Of a stretch of 23,688 bases of DNA, positions 19,704 through 23,688 are shown one piece after another (position 1 is the first letter of the stretch; each line of letters begins with the position of its first letter). Position numbers and translations under genes: made by a program. The DNA is taken from positions 79,772 through 103,459 of the forward strand of contig NW_019774391.1 in NCBI RefSeq assembly GCF_001039355.2. Reading direction: 5' to 3'. The notes under the pieces were generated by a model that worked only from the letters and a program-made list of their open reading frames with translations, was not told where the DNA came from and searched no databases. Source of the stretch: Lingula anatina. Taxonomy: Eukaryota > Brachiopoda > Lingulata > Lingulida > Lingulidae.

Positions 19704-19935
19704 CAGTGGCGGATTTAGAATAGGGTGTTTCGGGGGGGGGGGGGGGGGGGGGTCCTGGCCCCCCGTTTGGTTTCTGAAAAATATGACACTAAAATTCCTC
19801 TCTGTTGGAATTAGACTTTTACTAGCTGATTTATAGTACTACACCATACTAAATGGCATAATTAGCCCTGTAAAATACCAAAAATTTTCGGGGTCCTTCA
19901 GAAGCCCCTGAACCCCACACCAACTTGGGGGAGGG
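19704..19935. repeat. MITE-like repeat with G21 homopolymer
   Basis: Starts CAGTGGCGGATTTAG after TA, then a G run of 21 (19732-19752), then a block matching 1-138. The right end runs into a transposase remnant with no clear opposite terminal repeat. Confidence 0.6.
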
Positions 19936-19989
19936 GGTCTTTGCATCTGCATAAGAATAATCTGGGGACAACTTGACTATCATTTGATA

Positions 19990-20310
19990 GAGGGCAACTT
20001 TGGAACAATTTTCGGTTGCACGGTGGAATTGCAGGTTCACACAGAGCACTTTTAATAGCAGATTACTTACAGAACCAAGGCAATGAGCAGCTACCTTGGT
20101 CATCAAAGTCGCCATATTTGAACCACATAGACAATATGTGGGAAGGCCATTACTCGCCCAATCTATGGCCTACGTGTCCTACAACAAAACCGGACCAAAT
20201 TGGACAGATTTTGGCCGATTCCTGGAATGCTATTCCAGATTGAACCTATCCCAAGGAATGCCTTTCCACCACAGAGAGCTGGTTTCAGCCAGAAAAGGTC
20301 AGGTGTAACA
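19990..20310 (+). pseudogene. Tc1-like transposase remnant
   Basis: Reads SHRALLIADYLQNQ, then QLPWSSKSPYLNHIDNMWE, then QIGQILADSWNAIP and, after a frame change, SQGMPFHHRELVSARKG. These match the region from the second catalytic aspartate to the C-terminus of Tc1 transposases (family knowledge). The final acidic residue of the NPIE motif reads D (NHID), and the second aspartate position is not recognisable. Inactive and different in detail from the element at 14283. It sits in intron 1 of gene copy B. 20311-20713 is otherwise plain intron. Confidence 0.75.
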
Positions 20311-20713
20311 ACGACCACTACTGTGACTAGACACTGACATGAAGGTCCTTTGTGGAGCGTGTAACTCTTTAACAGACAATAATTTGGAAAATATGGAGAT
20401 CCAAAATATCTCTTTTAATAGTTGTCATATGAATATAGGCAATGTGTTTTTGCTTGCTTCTCTGGCGAATTCAGTTAATGGACTGATGTCACCATGACAT
20501 CAAAGAGATGATTAAAAGTTATTTTAACACGAGTTTAATCCTTATTTTCATTTATCAGTCACAAAAATACGAAAAAAATGATGAAAAATGATTTGGAAAA
20601 AAATATTCCATATTTTAATAATTTTAAAAATGTCAAGTCTGTAGATATACCACTTAATTATATATCTGGTATTTCAGAAGCTAGGTTCAATCTTTGGTTT
20701 AATCATTATTCAG

Positions 20714-20833
20714 ACCCATGTGAGTCTAACCCTTGCCTTAATGGTGGGTCATGCAATCTCCTTGGATTTGGACTTGGAATAAGCTACACGTGCAGTTGTC
20801 CTATGTTTTATTATGGATTAAATTGCCAATTTG
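20714..20833 (+). CDS. EGF-like domain exon, gene copy B
   Basis: 120 bases, 40 codons, phase 1-1. Acceptor TTATTCAG ends at 20713, donor GTAAGC at 20834. It reads DPCESNPCLNGGSC like copy A, then a different loop (NLLGFGLGISYT), then CSCPMFYYGLNC: six cysteines. An upstream acceptor TATTTCAG (ending 20677) is also in phase and open, adding 12 residues. The 228-base intron that follows closely resembles that of copy A, much more closely than the exon itself does. Confidence 0.85.
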
Positions 20834-21061
20834 GTAAGCTTTGACTGCTAAAGACCTTTTATTAAAGACTGCAGATAACAGCAAATATTTCTAGGTTGAT
20901 ATTCAAGAAATAAAACTGGGATTTATAATAATTGTAAACAAAAGGCATCTTGAAAGAAATGATTAAAATAACTAATATGATAAAATCTTGTGAATATATA
21001 AACTTTGCAAAGTGAAATAGCATGTGTAATATGTAATTGGTATTACAAAACTCCTTTTCAG

Positions 21062-21632
21062 CTGAATGTGACCCGAACCCTTGCAGTAATAATGGCACTT
21101 GCATAAAATCATTTAATCGTATACATGGTGTTGTGAACCGTCTAAAATGACTTTAACTTTAATTTATAACTGTACTGAATTTCAGTGTATCAATTTCCAT
21201 TAACGAATTAACTAATCTATGGGCTCCGACATGACTCCAGATTCGACTCAGTCTTTCACTTTACGTGCACAGAGAAGCATAACAGAACAACCTCACATCT
21301 TCAGTCTCAGATCAAAAGTGTCTTTATTATGTACAGGCTTCAAGTTATATACAGATTATCTACAGGGAATCTATGCGTACATGTGGCTGCTACTTATTTA
21401 CATACTAATCGTTGCGCAATATCAACAGGTGATATGCATCTTTCTCAAGCATAGGCCTACCTATGGGCCTCTACAGAAAATAATATTTATGTATACAGGA
21501 CAGACGCAAATTAGATAATAACATGTTGATTAACTATGACTACCCAATGTGGAATTTATGCAGTATTCCACAATGGTGCCGTATTGGCATGCAATTGTAC
21601 CACTAATTTTCATGGAGACCATTGTGAATTAG
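21062..21632 (+). pseudogene. EGF-like exon of copy B interrupted by a solo LTR
   Basis: Exon halves 21062-21130 and 21579-21632 add up to 123 bases, exactly the length of the copy A exon at 775-897. The first half has AECDPNPCSNNGTC and the second CNCTTNFHGDHCEL, completing six cysteines. Acceptor CTCCTTTTCAG and donor G|GTAAGATT are intact. The halves are separated by a 444-base insertion flanked by duplicated ATGG. Reading into the insert meets TGA at 21148-21150. Unless the element is removed by splicing or is polymorphic, copy B cannot make this module. Confidence 0.8.
21129..21572 (-). mobile_element. Solo LTR of an LTR retrotransposon (444 bp)
   Basis: On the minus strand it begins TGTGGAATACTG and ends GGTTCACAACA, the TG...CA form of an LTR. 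ATGG flanks both sides (21125-21128 and 21573-21576; the shared run extends to ATGGTG). It holds a TATA-like TATATAACTTG (21351-21341) and AATAAAG (21328-21322) in the same orientation. No primer-binding site, coding region or second LTR is present, so it is a solo LTR left by recombination. It is antisense to the host gene. Family (gypsy, copia or BEL) is undetermined. Confidence 0.7.
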
Positions 21633-22019
21633 GTAAGATTATAAGGCCTGTACCAAATAGCAAAACGTTCCAGGTTATAATGCAGAAAAATTAACAATGA
21701 CAGAAGTTAAATAAATAAATATAACAGTATTGCATTTGACCCTCCTGATCAGCTTCATTTACAACATATGTATGTGAGGTACCATTTATTCGATGTTGAT
21801 GCACGCACTTAGTAACGACACTGAAAGCAGTTTAGTGGGGAAATTGTGAATTTGACAGATACTGAATTTTTTACAATATTGCTATTGAGTTGTAGAATCA
21901 AAAATGAAGCAAGTAACTCCTATATAATATTCTTCTATTCTGTACAGTAAAATCACAGAAAATCAGAAAAACTGCTATATTAAAAATATGACAGCTAGCG
22001 CTGACAACATATCTTGGCA

Positions 22020-22056
22020 TTGAACATTGTTTGAATCAGGCTCTGATGCCAGGTAG
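22020..22056 (+). pseudogene. Relic 3' edge of an EGF exon in intron of copy B
   Basis: GATGCCAGGTAG|GTAAGCTTTGCCTGCTTGAAGACT closely matches the exon end and intron start of the first EGF exon (GATGCCAACATG|GTAAGCTTTGCCTGCTTAAGACT at 520-555). The sequence upstream (21880-22056) is related instead to the right ends of repeats R1 and R2. No open EGF reading frame survives upstream (TGA in the only candidate frame). Confidence 0.45.
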
Positions 22057-22392
22057 GTAAGCTTTGCCTGCTTGAAGACTTAACATATCTGCATTGGTTA
22101 AGGACTAGATAGCAGCGTATAGCTAGGTAGCAATGTGGAAATATAATAAATAGAACAAAAATAATAAGATCATTTGATATGTATAAGGCCATTGGCCCAT
22201 TACAGAATTCATCCATTCTCAGTATAATGCACCGGCCAGAAATAACACTTTTTTTACAGACCTCATTCAGATGACATAACTAACATATTTCAAGCGATTA
22301 AGTGATATTTTATATAATCAAGTCATATAATGATGTTGATTAAAAGTAAACTGTATCAATTTACATTTTTCTTTTTGGAACTTTATTTACAG

Positions 22393-22527
22393 TGACATGT
22401 GGAGCAAATGCCCTGTGTATTGATCCAGACACATCTGAAATATCACATACTCGGGAATGTCTAGTAGAAACTGGCTACAAATGTGTTTGCAATTATGGTT
22501 ATGCAGGAGACGGAGTAACTTGCATAA
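22393..22527 (+). CDS. EGF_3-type domain exon, gene copy B
   Basis: 135 bases, 45 codons, phase 1-1, acceptor TTTATTTACAG, donor GTAAGTTT. Starts VTCGANALCID and ends YKCVCNYGYAGDGVTC with six cysteines. Compared with copy A (1390-1530) it lacks two codons and carries mostly amino-acid-changing differences in the central loop (SHTRECLVETG against RYTRACPVTVRSG). Later exons are presumably beyond the right edge; no equivalent of the copy A terminal exon was seen here. Confidence 0.85.
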
Positions 22528-22751
22528 GTAAGTTTTATGACATTATCAGATACTTGAAATGGTTGGAAATATGTGATTTTAGTGGACAATGTAAGTTGGG
22601 ATATATTCCAATTAAATATTTCCCATGGAATGTGATGAAAATATTCCATAAATCATTTCCCCCCCAGATTATTTGCAAGTCATTATAATAATAATTATAA
22701 TTTATTGAGCACAGAAGCACAGAAATGATTTTACATTTAAAGGCTCTCTAA

Positions 22752-22754
<3 letters not shown>

Positions 22755-22828
<74 letters not shown>
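22755..22828. repeat. (TA)n microsatellite
   Basis: About 74 bases of TA, in the same intronic position as the tract at 1753-1802 of copy A. Confidence 0.95.
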
Positions 22829-22830
<2 letters not shown>

Positions 22831-22899
22831 AAAAGAAAAAAAGAACAGCTTTTTTTTTTGCCCGACCGGTTTCTTTCTTTCTTCAGGGGGTTTTGTTTA

Positions 22900-23380
22900 T
22901 TTGTTACTAGGTGATGTCATAAAGGCTAAAATGTGACGTCTGTAACAATGGGTGTTTAATTGTTACTTTTACCAATGCTTTTATCTATTCAATGGCATTT
23001 ATTAATGAATAGATTTTCTTTCATTTCCCTTTCTGTTTGGGTTGTTTCCCTAGTGAATTTATAAAATGGCAATACCGTAAAGTCCTTGTTTTTGTTCATA
23101 GGGCATTCCCTAATATTCCCACTCACAGACGTGCACTGATATTTAGGTTGTCTTATTTCACAGCACAAAAACAAATCTTTCCGATTTTTCAGCCTCCGCG
23201 GAATGACGTCGGAACAGTGCAAGCTGGCCTTTACAACGAGCGACTGAATGACGTTTTTCCGCGCAGGAGTACCCCTTTCTCTTTTACACGGCCTTTGAAC
23301 AGGCGTAATCTCGTTCGTCTTTCTTCGCGACTGAACAACGTTTTTCCGCAGGGGTCCTGCCTTGGTATTATGTGACGGTC
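22900..23380. promoter_or_regulatory. CpG-richer block with CRE-like motifs
   Basis: TGATGTCA (about 22914), TGACGTC (about 22934), TGACGTCG (about 23203) and TGACGTTT (about 23249) lie within 350 bases, and 23195-23350 has many CpG dinucleotides in a CpG-poor window. A motif GACTGAAnnACGTTTTTCCGC occurs twice (about 23242 and 23328). It may be a promoter or enhancer, or an unrecognised repeat; open frames on both strands here have no recognisable domain. Confidence 0.3.
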
Positions 23381-23688
23381 GTTATTGGATTGTGACTGAC
23401 ATTTAAGAACATGAGATTTCAATGGAACTGAAAGATTTATATTGTTAATTCATTTCAAAATTCCATTTTATTATCTTAGGTGCGCTACATGTATATACTG
23501 TCGAAAGGCGTGATCATCCCGATCATTAGAACATCTCTCCTGAGGAAGCTTCCCCCGAGGGCTTATCATATTTTGTTATTCATCATTTCATTTCTCTTAA
23601 ATTAATACAGATTGCTTAGAAGCGATATCAAAGTCTATATTTAAAGCATGATCATTATTTCCATAAAATTGCAATGAATTATAATGAA
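23381..23688. other. Non-coding sequence at right edge, nothing recognised
   Basis: AT-rich sequence with no open frame or EGF exon. It is either intron of gene copy B or intergenic. Confidence 0.4.

Noticed and set aside
22001-22056. A further functional EGF exon in copy B before the donor-like GTAAGC at 22057
   Set aside because: The only upstream acceptor in reach gives a frame that meets TGA and lacks the EGF cysteines, so it is kept only as a relic edge.
23037-23375. 112-codon + strand open frame with a repeated arginine-rich motif
   Set aside because: No domain, no splice or start context, and an overlapping minus-strand frame of similar quality; the repetition is explained by a short duplicated DNA motif in CpG-rich sequence.
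1-23688. CRISPR arrays, operons, tRNA or rRNA genes
   Set aside because: The repeats are microsatellites or transposon arms; no regularly spaced direct repeats, no bacterial gene layout and no tRNA-like box A/B or rRNA sequence was recognised.

Overview
The window is animal nuclear DNA, most likely from a marine invertebrate; a mollusc or similar lophotrochozoan is an inference from repeat style, not a demonstrated identity. It is AT-rich, crowded with TA microsatellites, Tc1/mariner, LINE and MITE-type repeats, and its only well supported host coding sequence is a set of short exons with canonical splice sites. There is nothing prokaryotic or viral apart from retroelement remnants.

The main host content is two tandem paralogues of a secreted EGF-repeat gene on the + strand. 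Copy A enters from the left edge: an EGF exon (418-531), a second EGF exon (775-897), an EGF_3-type exon (1390-1530), then a short terminal exon with stop and poly(A) signal (1937-2001). Two more EGF_3-type exons (3474-3608, 6592-6726) and a second possible terminal exon (7149-7162, poly(A) signal 7296) follow. Copy B starts with a signal-peptide exon (19006-19081) and repeats the order: EGF (20714-20833), EGF (21062-21632, interrupted by a solo LTR) and EGF_3 (22393-22527), then probably runs off the right edge. All EGF exons are symmetric phase 1-1, so they can be duplicated, skipped or added without breaking frame.

By eye, the introns of copies A and B are roughly 90% alike, while the first two EGF exons are only about 70-80% alike. 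The cysteines are kept while the loops change. Faster change in exons than introns suggests diversifying selection or relaxed constraint on a cysteine scaffold. Both copies also carry damage: copy A has lost the GT donor of its second EGF exon, and copy B has a 444-bp LTR in the same exon.

The interval 7300-18960 is mostly non-coding. It holds a possible two-exon minus-strand gene for a roughly 70-residue single-pass membrane protein (9373-9683), a 0.5-kb tandem duplication carrying a MITE and a foldback element (10720-11760), a structurally complete but frameshifted Tc1 transposon with TIRs and TA target site (14283-15908) between two inverted copies of a foldback repeat (13498-16562), and a truncated LINE reverse transcriptase (17113-17560, minus). 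Two older Tc1-like remnants lie in inverted orientation inside the copy A region (2189-2855 and 4760-5440), the second between 0.5-kb direct repeats. The right end (22900-23380) is a CpG-richer block with several CRE-like TGACGT motifs.
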